Shown piece by piece: positions 17,301 through 23,078 of a stretch of DNA of 23,078 nucleotides. Within the stretch, counting starts at the first letter, position 1; the number at the start of each line of letters is the position of its first letter. A model generated the notes under the pieces. That model searched no databases. It saw only the letters and a list, made by a program, of their open reading frames with translations, and was not told the origin of the DNA. The position numbers and the translations under genes were made by a program. This DNA is from a virus. Where the stretch lies: positions 1-23,078 of the IMG/VR virus record IMGVR_UViG_3300028899_000031; one strand, given 5' to 3'.

Positions 17301-17389
17301 GCTGGTCTATAAAGAACTCTATGAAACTTTTTAGTTTCAGTAAAGTCATCGTAATAAGGCGAAAGATTAAAGTCAGTTGGACTTGGCAT
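11315..17389 (-). CDS. Giant DUF4815-type virion structural protein
   Basis: A 2024-residue protein taking up about a quarter of the window. The N-terminus matches the DUF4815 phage family: YYDDFTETKKFHRVLYRP, ELTQSQSILQNQIERLSDH, then GVYYINGFHV and the later NAPGAHRFKIDLTL. Middle and late motifs typical of the same structural proteins are MKPETRVYPFFDNIDI (about residue 1380), NDPLAQTFLIDD (about 1514) and NGYPGKRIVPFSEKTLNP. It also holds several GE-x-ITG beta modules (about 138-163, 476-500, 590-612) and two FCCH-like inserts (about 511-573 and 1698-1768). An Arg-rich stretch lies near 1320-1375. By gene order after gp8 it stands where T4 has gp9/gp10, so it is probably a peripheral baseplate or fiber-network protein. 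The start has a strong AGGGAG. Confidence 0.88.
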   Translation of the reverse strand: MPSPTDFNLSPYYDDFTETKKFHRVLYRPAFAVQGRELTQSQSILQNQIERLSDHVFEQGAMVIPGDISYDLIVGSVKLTSFTDSASVGVVLTDFVGLTFTGVSSGLKARVVKTVATDGSDPNTLLVKYINSGTNNTSSAFTDGETISANTTLQSTATIVSAVVNTTADGSMAAVNEGVYYINGFHVQVSKQNLVLEKYSNTPSYRVGLIITESFITQNDDTTLNDNAQGVSNTNAPGAHRFKIDLTLTKKSLTATDDSNFVELLRLKNGIIQNQVRTTDYAILEETLARRTFDESGDYSIKDFDLDLREHLLSGDNRGIYTSADGGLETKIAAGLAPGKAYVKGFEISTIGTRFADIDKARDFDTQNNSNTRFDVGNYVYVNNVYGSPDIGFVSGDVEAFKKVGLYNTATSVRGTENTGSGSNIPIIGRAKSRGFEYTSGTATNNIFSSSSLTSAVFKHYLFDIVMMTHLNCPKNQAFTTGEEITGGTSGAKGTFESVSTNNQHSITAATAANPVVITSTNTLKDGQQVTINSVGGMTELNGNTYTVKNPTSSNFELDVNGGGFTSYTSGGTADQSVVVLSNVNGTFTAGETITGGISSNTAAIQADARGFKGVTSYDFTSTKQIGMAGTPAFTADTLIDFTYGESLQITGTISVANSSNAITGFGTKFNTELRVGDSITFTTDAGTSLTRIIEAIISDTSLEISSAVGGSDVSTKSNANRNRTTFKDSDKNISIFRLPYENVKTLKTTVNSGASDTNFKVRRHFTATLGSNGDATLSAGTNEVFPSMGEYDFSVSIMSTGSGGTGTTGDFLSLTGNNHEGDVIFSLTGSPVGKSIILDFGANYAGHKIKVLATIVRSVVEEKTKTLVTGFTRNHTSLADIKKQGGMRLNKCDIYKLNYVKMATAFGSYSNSGEIDITDRFTLDNGQRDNFYDIGRITLNTGAVDPTGSIQISVDYFSHGSGDVFTVDSYSGAVDYADIPSHTSDTTGDTYELRDCLDFRPRVDDEARINRGYQDRDYDGTGASTVDVAKFGSDISSDLEYYLSRIDKIFVDKDGNFQVARGASALIPQSPKNLDGAMHLYTLDIPAYTLTTDTIDITKVDNKRYTMRDIGRLENRLENTEYYTQLSLLEIQAANLQIQDAEGFDRFKNGFLVDNFTGHSVGDAGNLDYKVSMDMARGEMRPMFHEDAVQLIEADDDGTSITALDRTDAKYAKTGDCMTLPYSETTLIDQPFASKFVNVNPFDVFSWAGNVQLTPPSDEWKETERIPELVINRIGSFDTLVQGLGNPNLTSVAIGTVWNDWQEFWSGTPQEVSRQNLGTVRRGRAINQRTRINEQGQISATRTGVRSRIVPQVIRTSIGDRVVSVGFVPFIRSRTLTFIATRMKPETRVYPFFDNIDIASYITPNGGSLGGNLVTNINGMVTGTFSIPDPKVNSNPRWRTGQRVFRLTSSVTNNLSTAVQTSAEADYVAKGALDTVQETIISTREAQTVRESTVETVSRGTQTRTRITETTIGWNDPLAQTFLIDDAGGVFATSVDLYFSSKDTNIPVTIQIREVVNGYPGKRIVPFSEKTLNPSSVNISTDATTATTFTFDSPVYLQENTEYCFVVMAMTNNYNCYVGRLGEKVINSDRTISQQPYAGVLFKSQNGSTWTAEQNEDIKFKIKRAEFENVTGTVTLCNDVLPTRTLTTNAIRTTDTSSVIRISHPSHGMHGTANNVTIAGVPSATYNGIVHSDINGTYTSISNVTLDSYDVTTSGTATATGDIGGSTITATQNRSYDILNLNLATVTVPETNITYSIRPTTGRSIHGNESEFSLTSSTEAISTIAGDNIYFNAPNMVASSVNETNEMSGNKSLFVNLTFTTTNTKLSPVLDMARVSAYTIQNRLNSATSFNTPNYVADTEASGTSTAGVYVTKPIVLENLSTALDIRLTSNVRATSSVLVYYRLSSSEEARKIDDIGWTAFNNTGLEDTTVTPAEDDDTFREYKYSASGLNEFTTFQLKVVMKGTNSSYPPVMKDLRGIALAV

Positions 17390-17395
17390 TTAATT

Positions 17396-17401
17396 CTCCC
17401 T
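17396..17401 (-). promoter_or_regulatory. Shine-Dalgarno AGGGAG overlapping the gp8 stop
   Basis: AGGGAG lies six bases before the ATG at 17389 and overlaps the first bases of the gp8 stop codon TAG (17400-17402). This arrangement would couple translation of the giant structural protein to gp8. Confidence 0.65.
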
Positions 17402-18869
17402 AAAATTCAATAACTAGTTTGATATTTTCTGTTTGATCTGTTGCTCTTTGAATCGGAGCTCTGTTTTCTACGTATAAAATATCACCAGTATCATGGTCTA
17501 TTTCAGAAGCAGAATAACCACCTGAAAATACAACGTTATTGATTGTACTTGTTACACTTGTTTCCGGTGTACCTGTTGCTGATGAAGTTTGACCTGTGAT
17601 AACTTCGGTACTAGAAAATGCTGTTAAATTACCTGACGAGTCAACACCGGCGTCATTATGTCTTGATTGCATGTAATATAAAATTCTGTTTGTTGCGTCC
17701 CATTCTACAACTTTACCAACTGCACCTGTACTTGCTTGATTCAATTCTTCATCTACTACAAAAGTACCTGGAGTTGGAGTTGAGTTAATTCTAACTGCTT
17801 TAGTTCCTCTTAATGTTGAAGCTGAAGCGACTGTACCACCAGCTGCTGGGTCTCTTATTAAAATGATTTTTCTGAAATCATTACCAGCATGGAAATCTCC
17901 AGAGTTTGCTGATTCTGTTCCTTCTAAATTTATATTTAACATTACAAAAAAACCACCTAATTCTTCTACTGCATTAAATCCATTACCACCATTTGGTGAG
18001 ATAATAACATCTAATTCAGCACCTGTTAAACCTGTTGCACCAGCGGCTACAATTTCTGTATTTGAAACTGTACCAAAAGTGTAACCTGTTCCAACATTAG
18101 TCATAGTTACCGAAGTAACAATACCACCTGCAACTACAACATTAGCTGTTGCACTTGATCCGTCACCTTTAATAGTAACTGAATGTGTACCGTTTGCTCC
18201 ACCTGAACCACTTGCTTTAATTTTTATACAATCAATTGATCCGTCTATAGCAGCTGCACTAACAGTTGAGTTAGTTGATACTCCCATAAAGTCTGTTGAT
18301 AAAAAATTTGATTGTTGAGAAGCTGACATAGTGAACATGTATTTCCATTTATATCCGTCAGCAGTTGTTATAACAGTTGTTGATGTACCAGATGGCTCAG
18401 TAGTTGAAGCTGTGTTACCATCGTTGTCTATGCACTTATAAACATTTCTGTCTGTAGTTAATACATAGAAATTAGCGTCATGTAAAATTGTTGCACCACT
18501 ATTAGCAGTAACTCTTATAGATGTACTACCTGTTACGTATTCGTTATAGTCGTGTCTGTAAATATCGTATGTTGTTCCTGTTGCCCAATTTCTTCTTGGT
18601 ATTGCAAAAGAAATATCTGAAGTTGTAATTTTCTTAGCTGCTAATAAATCATCGTAGGTATTGAACTCTGCAACAACACTGTCGCCTGGAGTTATTGGAG
18701 CTCCATCTGTTCCTTCGTAATCTGTACGAGAATCAGCTCTTGTTAAAGTACCCCAAGGTTGAGGTCTTCCAAGTCCTAGGTAGTAAATGTTTGGCGAAGC
18801 TTCCGTGAAAGATTCGTGAAACTGTTCACTATTATTAATTCTGAATTTTGTTGTTATAATCGCTGGCAT
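17400..18869 (-). CDS. 8: Baseplate wedge protein gp8
   Basis: A 489-residue protein matching T4 gp8, a wedge subunit that joins gp7 and gp10 in the baseplate. The N-terminus IITTKFRINNSEQFHESF, the segment LGRPQPW, PRRNWATGTTYD, DGYKWKYMF and the C-terminus GDILYVENRAPIQRATDQTE correspond in order to T4 gp8 segments I know, such as GEMIYMENRPPIIMAMDQTE at its end. It is longer than T4 gp8 (about 334 residues). The extra length lies largely in the middle, including a GxGY repeat (about 246-266) and two GE-x-ITG-type modules (about 369-395 and 416-437). The start overlaps the upstream stop by one base (TAATG). Confidence 0.85.
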   Translation of the reverse strand: MPAIITTKFRINNSEQFHESFTEASPNIYYLGLGRPQPWGTLTRADSRTDYEGTDGAPITPGDSVVAEFNTYDDLLAAKKITTSDISFAIPRRNWATGTTYDIYRHDYNEYVTGSTSIRVTANSGATILHDANFYVLTTDRNVYKCIDNDGNTASTTEPSGTSTTVITTADGYKWKYMFTMSASQQSNFLSTDFMGVSTNSTVSAAAIDGSIDCIKIKASGSGGANGTHSVTIKGDGSSATANVVVAGGIVTSVTMTNVGTGYTFGTVSNTEIVAAGATGLTGAELDVIISPNGGNGFNAVEELGGFFVMLNINLEGTESANSGDFHAGNDFRKIILIRDPAAGGTVASASTLRGTKAVRINSTPTPGTFVVDEELNQASTGAVGKVVEWDATNRILYYMQSRHNDAGVDSSGNLTAFSSTEVITGQTSSATGTPETSVTSTINNVVFSGGYSASEIDHDTGDILYVENRAPIQRATDQTENIKLVIEF

Positions 18870-19795
18870 TATGATGTTGTTCCTATAATTGTTTTTTGTG
18901 TAACGCCACTAGAATTTTTTACTAGTAGAGTTGACGCATTAGATAAGTTAGCCATAGTGATAGAACCACCAGTTATACTAACTGCATTGGCATTTTGACC
19001 AGCCATAGTACCTATTGTACCTAAAGCAAAATTGACAAATTGACTACCATTCCATTGCAAAATGTCGCCACTTGCAATACTTGTCAAAACAACATCGTTC
19101 ATTTCAGTTAATTCATCATTTGCTGTAATATTTGAATCAACGTATTGTTTTGTTGCAATACCTAAATTTTTTGTTGGGTTACCGAATACTACTACCTCGC
19201 CTGTACTATCTCCTTCTAACCAAGTTGTAGTTGTCGTACCATCCCAACCTGCAATTATCATTGCTCTAGTTTCACTGGCAGTATTACCAGAAGCATTTCC
19301 TATAATGACATTACCTGATCCAGTTTCTATAGTTTGACCTGCACCATGACCTACAAAAGTGTTGAGTTGTCCTGTATTTATTCTTAAACCTGCGTCTGAA
19401 CCTATAACAGTATTTTTTTCTCCTGTTGCGTCTTTACCTGCTGAGTGACCTACAGCTGTACTTTTACTTGTAGTTGTAACTGATTGTAAAGCTGAAAAAC
19501 CCACGGCAACGTTATCATCTCCTGAAACAATTGCTCTTAAAGATGTTTTACCAACAGCAACATTTTCTTGGGCTGCGTTCAAAGTACCTGTCACCGAGTG
19601 ACCGATCATTAAAGAGTTTGAAAAGTTTGTTCCCTCTTGTTTACCTGTAATAATACCAGTACTTAAAGTTGTACCGTTTCCTAAAGCAGTATAAATTTCG
19701 CTAAAGTTATCGTTGATTAAAATACCACCGTCTCTAATAGTAGAACCTGTACCGTCATTTGGAGCTGAACCGATGTTTATTGTTTGTTTTGCCAT
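18869..19795 (-). CDS. Trimeric fiber-like protein with 17-residue beta-roll repeats
   Basis: A 308-residue protein. The N-terminal 40 residues (MAKQTINIGSAPNDGTG, then ILINDNFSEIYTALG) are the typical virion-attachment segment of phage fiber proteins. Seven repeats follow with a [NS]x[AVIMF][VI]G core at residues 61, 78, 95, 112, 128, 145 and 162, a period of 16-17. This resembles the YadA-type left-handed beta-roll of trimeric adhesins. ATKQYVDSNI at 214-223 and DILQWNGSQFVN at 244-255 are common fiber linkers. The C-terminus STLLVKNSSGVTQKT (288-302) recurs in the gene at 10401-10937. It lies between gp7 and gp8, where T4 has no gene, and is preceded by AAAGG and three TATAAATA sites. It is likely a short tail fiber or host-contact protein. 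Confidence 0.75.
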   Translation of the reverse strand: MAKQTINIGSAPNDGTGSTIRDGGILINDNFSEIYTALGNGTTLSTGIITGKQEGTNFSNSLMIGHSVTGTLNAAQENVAVGKTSLRAIVSGDDNVAVGFSALQSVTTTSKSTAVGHSAGKDATGEKNTVIGSDAGLRINTGQLNTFVGHGAGQTIETGSGNVIIGNASGNTASETRAMIIAGWDGTTTTTWLEGDSTGEVVVFGNPTKNLGIATKQYVDSNITANDELTEMNDVVLTSIASGDILQWNGSQFVNFALGTIGTMAGQNANAVSITGGSITMANLSNASTLLVKNSSGVTQKTIIGTTS

Positions 19796-19804
19796 TTGTA
19801 CCTT

Positions 19805-19824
19805 TATTTATAGTTATATTTATA
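19805..19824 (-). promoter_or_regulatory. Two overlapping-region TATAAATA late-promoter-like motifs
   Basis: On the minus strand TATAAATA occurs at 19817-19824 and again at 19805-19812, both matching the T4-type late promoter consensus. The first could start a very short leader for the fiber-like gene (ATG at 19795). The second is so close to the ribosome site that it may simply be AT-rich leader. Confidence 0.5.
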
Positions 19825-19851
19825 CGTTCATTGTGTCACTATTTACAATTT

Positions 19852-19859
19852 TATTTATA
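19852..19859 (-). promoter_or_regulatory. TATAAATA late promoter before the fiber-like gene
   Basis: An exact TATAAATA on the minus strand overlaps the gp7-like stop codon. It would start transcription roughly 40-50 bases before the fiber-like ATG at 19795. It lies beside the only intergenic space of more than 50 bases in the structural block, which makes it the best promoter candidate in the window. Confidence 0.6.
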
Positions 19860-22548
19860 AGTCTGTTTGGTCAAATCTATCATTAGTACTATCAAAGTTA
19901 TTTATCCCACCACTAAACGATTCATCTCCTGCCCAATACCTATCGTATTGGTCAAATGTTTCATTTCTGCTATCAAATGTATTAGTATCACCACTAAACG
20001 ATGTTTCGGCGTTTATACCAGAAAATGTAATATCTGCTGGAAAAGTGAAGTTGGTCTTTAACATAAAACCATAATCATCTTCATTTACATTAGTACCACT
20101 TATCATATTAAGTAGAGCTGTTGTACCATCTAAACTTGATCTAGTACCAATAACCTTTAATTCGTTTAATCTATCAAAAGTAATACCAGATGTACTATTA
20201 ATACCACCTGCTCTATTGACAGTAACACCATATGCTGTATTAACCCACTTGTTTATTGAAGCAAATCTAGGACCACAATATGCAAATCCTTGATTTATAT
20301 TTTTGTTCGTTCCAACTTTTCTTCTTAATCTTAAATTTAATTTAACACCTATAGGCGCTCTTGTTAAAGTCACAGCTCTAGTTGTAGAAGGAAAATATGG
20401 ATTTATTACTTCTGTAGAAGCAGTCCATGGATCTTCTCTTAAACTTGTTCCATCATCTATTGTTCCTAATCTTCTACCAAATACAGTAGAAAATATTAAT
20501 TTCATCATTGAAATTATTGGTTCGCCAATTGTACCTGTGTTAAGAGCCTCTGCTATGCTAACTTGCATATTAATTCTACTCTCTAAATCAACTTGACCTG
20601 TAAAATAGAAACCTGAAGTATGCATTGTTTTTTTAAATGCGTCTCTCCATAAATTAATTGAGTTACCTACTTTTAATACATAAGAATAATCTTGATAGTA
20701 TAAACTATCTTGTACTTTCATAGTATTTTCTGAAAGGAATCCTTTTTCATTTAAGAAAGTACCATCTGTATCTACTACAGCAGTGACATCTACAGTTGTT
20801 GTAGTTAAATCTAAATATTTTAAAGTACCATCACCTCCTCCAGTTGATACTGTTTCATTTAATTGAAAAGTACCTGATACATTTTTTAATTTTAATATAT
20901 TTCTATCTGAATCCCAATCTGTTATTAATCCTGTTGTACCTGAAGAAGCACCTGTTAAAGTTAATCCGGTTCCAAAACTTCCTGTAACACCTATCAAAAA
21001 TAAATTATTTACAAAAGATAATGTTGGAGGTGTAGGAGAATTTTGATATTTAATACCTAAATTTGTTGTTGTTATTCCTAAAACTTTTCCTACTTCTGTA
21101 CCATAAGATAATAAGTTTGCATTTGCACCAGTTGAAGATGTTACCGTAACTGTTGGTAAAGTTTTATATCCGTCACCACCATTATATAAGTAAACGTCTG
21201 TAATATCTCCTGTACCTGTATCTGATTCAAAAACAATTTTATCTCCTGTAAGATGATCTCCTGAAGTTGTCTGATCTTCTAATACTACATGATCTGTATC
21301 TTCATGTGCTACAGCACCATTAACAACAGTAACTACACCTTTAGCACCTGATCCAAATGTTCCTGTATTTACAAAACTTAATTCATCTCCAATTTCATAA
21401 CCAGAACCCCCGGCGTCAACAATAACTTCCGTTAATTTACCAGAACCAACATCACTAACTTGAAAAGCAGCTTGTTCTCCACCACCTGTGACTGTTATAA
21501 TATCGTCTGTAGTATATAAATTACCGTCATTAGTAATTGTTTTTGTTCCTGGTATTCCTGAAATATTTGCTAAAATATAATAATCGTCTGTATCAGTTGC
21601 TGTACCTTGTATTTCTTCATCTACTTGAAAAGTACCTATGATAGTATCTTTGTTTATAGTAACTTCAGAAACTTCACTAGCACCAATATAAAATTTAGTA
21701 ACATGTTCTATTATTGCTGTTGCGTTAGAAGTATTACCTGTAATTTTTCTTCCAACTAAAGATGAAGTATTACCTTGTGTAGCTATTACTCTTAAAACTG
21801 TTTTAGTATCCCATTTACCGTCAGATACTTTCATCAAGTTTTCTCTAGGATAAAATGTTTCAGAGCTATCGTTAAATAATATTCTAAAAAATAATTCGTG
21901 GCCTTTTTGTGTGCCTTTTAGTTTATATAACGATTTAATATTTTTTATTAAATTTCTTTTGTTTAATCCTGAAGCTAAATTTTCTGGTATAGTTTGAAAG
22001 AACTCGTCCCTAAAACTATCTAAAAAATTTGAAATAACTTTATCAGGATCCCTAAAGTTTGTTAATTGTTGAATTGTATTAACTGGATTAGGTCTATATA
22101 AATTAACAACAGCTGACGCATTAGAAATTGTACCAACAACTATTTCGCCAACTATAAATTTATCTTGTGATGATATGAATAATCTATTATTATCTAAATC
22201 TTCCGTTAATACTGTAGCTGTTGCTTTAGAAGTTTGTCCTGTTATAGTTTCTTTAAATGTAAATTTACCATATGTACTATCTTCTAATATAATTTTATCA
22301 TCTAAATCTAATTGTGTATGTTCAGCACCAAGTGATCCACCATCTAATACTAAATTGTTAACAACGCCTGTTTGATTTTCTAAAGTTATTCCGTCTGTAG
22401 TTTGAATAGAAGTTACCTGTAATTCGGCAGCCTCCATAAATTGAAAATAAGTTTTTAAGAACTCTACAAATTTTGGGTGATCGTCAACTACGAAATCCGG
22501 TAGTTGAGTCGGTATTAAGTTGGAAATTTTATTATCAAATTTCGCCAT
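19855..22548 (-). CDS. 7: gp7-like baseplate wedge protein
   Basis: An 897-residue protein. Residues 16-40 (LPDFVVDDHPKFVEFLKTYF) and 190-235 (NLASGLNKRNLIKNIKSLY, then GTQKGHELFFRILFNDS) match, in order, a region of the C-terminal third of T4 gp7 (SNFEAFCEAYIQYL; STKGIEASYKFLFKVLYN). Its position between gp6 and gp8 agrees. The large N-terminal part of T4 gp7 is missing, and the C-terminal side is extended with beta-rich modules: GE-x-ITG types near 95-118, 129-148, 264-282, 306-316 and 525-570, and GxGY types near 370-386 and 448-466. The last 50 residues carry a 20-residue tandem-type repeat. There are two stops in a row (TAATAA) between gp6 and this gene and no clear ribosome site. The wedge role is probable; full equivalence to gp7 is less sure. 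Confidence 0.7.
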   Translation of the reverse strand: MAKFDNKISNLIPTQLPDFVVDDHPKFVEFLKTYFQFMEAAELQVTSIQTTDGITLENQTGVVNNLVLDGGSLGAEHTQLDLDDKIILEDSTYGKFTFKETITGQTSKATATVLTEDLDNNRLFISSQDKFIVGEIVVGTISNASAVVNLYRPNPVNTIQQLTNFRDPDKVISNFLDSFRDEFFQTIPENLASGLNKRNLIKNIKSLYKLKGTQKGHELFFRILFNDSSETFYPRENLMKVSDGKWDTKTVLRVIATQGNTSSLVGRKITGNTSNATAIIEHVTKFYIGASEVSEVTINKDTIIGTFQVDEEIQGTATDTDDYYILANISGIPGTKTITNDGNLYTTDDIITVTGGGEQAAFQVSDVGSGKLTEVIVDAGGSGYEIGDELSFVNTGTFGSGAKGVVTVVNGAVAHEDTDHVVLEDQTTSGDHLTGDKIVFESDTGTGDITDVYLYNGGDGYKTLPTVTVTSSTGANANLLSYGTEVGKVLGITTTNLGIKYQNSPTPPTLSFVNNLFLIGVTGSFGTGLTLTGASSGTTGLITDWDSDRNILKLKNVSGTFQLNETVSTGGGDGTLKYLDLTTTTVDVTAVVDTDGTFLNEKGFLSENTMKVQDSLYYQDYSYVLKVGNSINLWRDAFKKTMHTSGFYFTGQVDLESRINMQVSIAEALNTGTIGEPIISMMKLIFSTVFGRRLGTIDDGTSLREDPWTASTEVINPYFPSTTRAVTLTRAPIGVKLNLRLRRKVGTNKNINQGFAYCGPRFASINKWVNTAYGVTVNRAGGINSTSGITFDRLNELKVIGTRSSLDGTTALLNMISGTNVNEDDYGFMLKTNFTFPADITFSGINAETSFSGDTNTFDSRNETFDQYDRYWAGDESFSGGINNFDSTNDRFDQTDL
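19861..20001 (-). repeat. Duplicated 20-residue SFSG...FDQ motif at the gp7-like C-terminus
   Basis: Residues 850-869 and 877-896 align without gaps with 13 of 20 identical (SFSG..N.FDS.N..FDQ.D), separated by seven residues. A third, degenerate TFSG unit lies just upstream. Nothing like it is known to me in T4 gp7. Confidence 0.75.
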
Positions 22549-22554
22549 TGTTTA

Positions 22555-23078
22555 TTAATGACTTGTTGTAGTTGTATAGCCTACGCCAGCTTCGGATGAA
22601 CCGCCTACAAAAGTATCTTCCTCTACAGTTATGTTTGAATTTGAAACATCTATCTCTACAACTTGGTTTCTAACTGGAACTATATCATTTGATTTTGGCG
22701 TAGCAGTTAATTCAATAACATTAGAAACAACACCTCTAATATTTGATATTGAAGCTACGTTTAATGAATTTAAAGTTACCTGACCTGTTTCATAATCAAT
22801 AGTACCTTGTGTTGAGTTAGCATATGTTGTAACACCACTTACTAGATAATATCTTCTAACATTACCTTTACTATCATCATCTAAAAACATTTCATCATTA
22901 CTACCTGAAACTTTAAATCCTGTTGATGTCAAAACTGATGGATGACTATCATGTGGATCCCATATTGCGTTTCTAAAATATATATCATATTTTGTTGAAG
23001 ACGCTATACTTGGTGTAAAATTTTTTCTCATTTTAATAGTTGTTATATTTGATAAAATACTTGTATCAATATCATCTA
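22555..23078 (-). CDS. 6: Baseplate wedge protein gp6, C-terminal part (5' end outside window)
   Basis: The frame stays open past the ATG at 23031 to the right edge of the window, so the gene starts outside and that ATG is internal. The visible 174 or so residues begin DDIDTSILSNITTIKMRKNF and continue with YDIYFRNAIWDPHDSH, GNVRRYYLVSGV and NDIVPVRNQVVEIDVSNS, ending GGSSEAGVGYTTTTSH. This fits the C-terminal region of gp6 in T4-like marine phages, and its place just before the gp7-like gene agrees. gp6 forms the core ring of the baseplate through its C-terminal domain. The stop is followed by a second in-frame TAA. Confidence 0.75.
   Translation of the reverse strand, partial: DDIDTSILSNITTIKMRKNFTPSIASSTKYDIYFRNAIWDPHDSHPSVLTSTGFKVSGSNDEMFLDDDSKGNVRRYYLVSGVTTYANSTQGTIDYETGQVTLNSLNVASISNIRGVVSNVIELTATPKSNDIVPVRNQVVEIDVSNSNITVEEDTFVGGSSEAGVGYTTTTSH

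Noticed and set aside
1-23078. tRNA genes, CRISPR arrays, insertion sequences or attachment sites
   Set aside because: Coding sequence covers almost everything and the few gaps are under about 60 bases. No cloverleaf, regular spaced repeat or transposase was seen.

Overview
This AT-rich, gene-dense window looks like part of a marine T4-like contractile-tailed phage genome, of the type that infects cyanobacteria or SAR11/Pelagibacter. The best evidence is a run of baseplate genes in T4 order on the minus strand (gp6-like, gp7-like, gp8-like), followed by a very large DUF4815-type structural protein. TATAAATA sequences match the T4-type late promoter. The host cannot be told from the sequence. 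No tRNA, CRISPR array, insertion sequence or attachment site was seen, and the largest gene-free gap is about 60 bases.

Left block (1-9164, plus strand): twelve tightly packed or overlapping genes that read as one operon entering from the left edge. In order they are: the C-terminal part of a NodU/CmcH-type O-carbamoyltransferase; a PP-loop ATPase with a QueC-like four-cysteine site; a small methyltransferase-like protein; two DXD glycosyltransferase-like proteins; a radical SAM protein with an N-terminal twitch/SPASM-like Cys region; a second PP-loop/Cys4 protein; an ATP-grasp ligase; a short SDR; an aspartyl/asparaginyl hydroxylase-like oxygenase; an unknown protein; and a third DXD protein. 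This is a complete-looking biosynthetic toolkit (activation, ligation, radical chemistry, oxidation/reduction, methyl, glycosyl and carbamoyl transfer). Its product is unknown. A decorated glycan or sugar-like surface component is the simplest guess, and a modified nucleoside is an alternative.

Right block (9139-23078, minus strand, read right to left): the gp6 C-terminus, a gp7-like wedge protein, a beta-helical fiber-like protein, gp8, the 2024-residue DUF4815 protein, a small coiled-coil protein, an easily missed 41-residue Lys/Pro peptide gene, a second fiber-like protein, an NAD-dependent sugar epimerase and an unknown protein. The only intergenic space with promoter-like signals (19796-19854) carries three TATAAATA copies ahead of the fiber-like gene. 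The two blocks converge and overlap tail-to-tail at 9139-9164.

The wedge proteins share short recurring beta-rich modules, and the two fiber-like proteins share a C-terminal motif. This suggests that module shuffling has shaped this baseplate. The epimerase in the structural operon may link the sugar chemistry of the left block to virion assembly; that link is inference.
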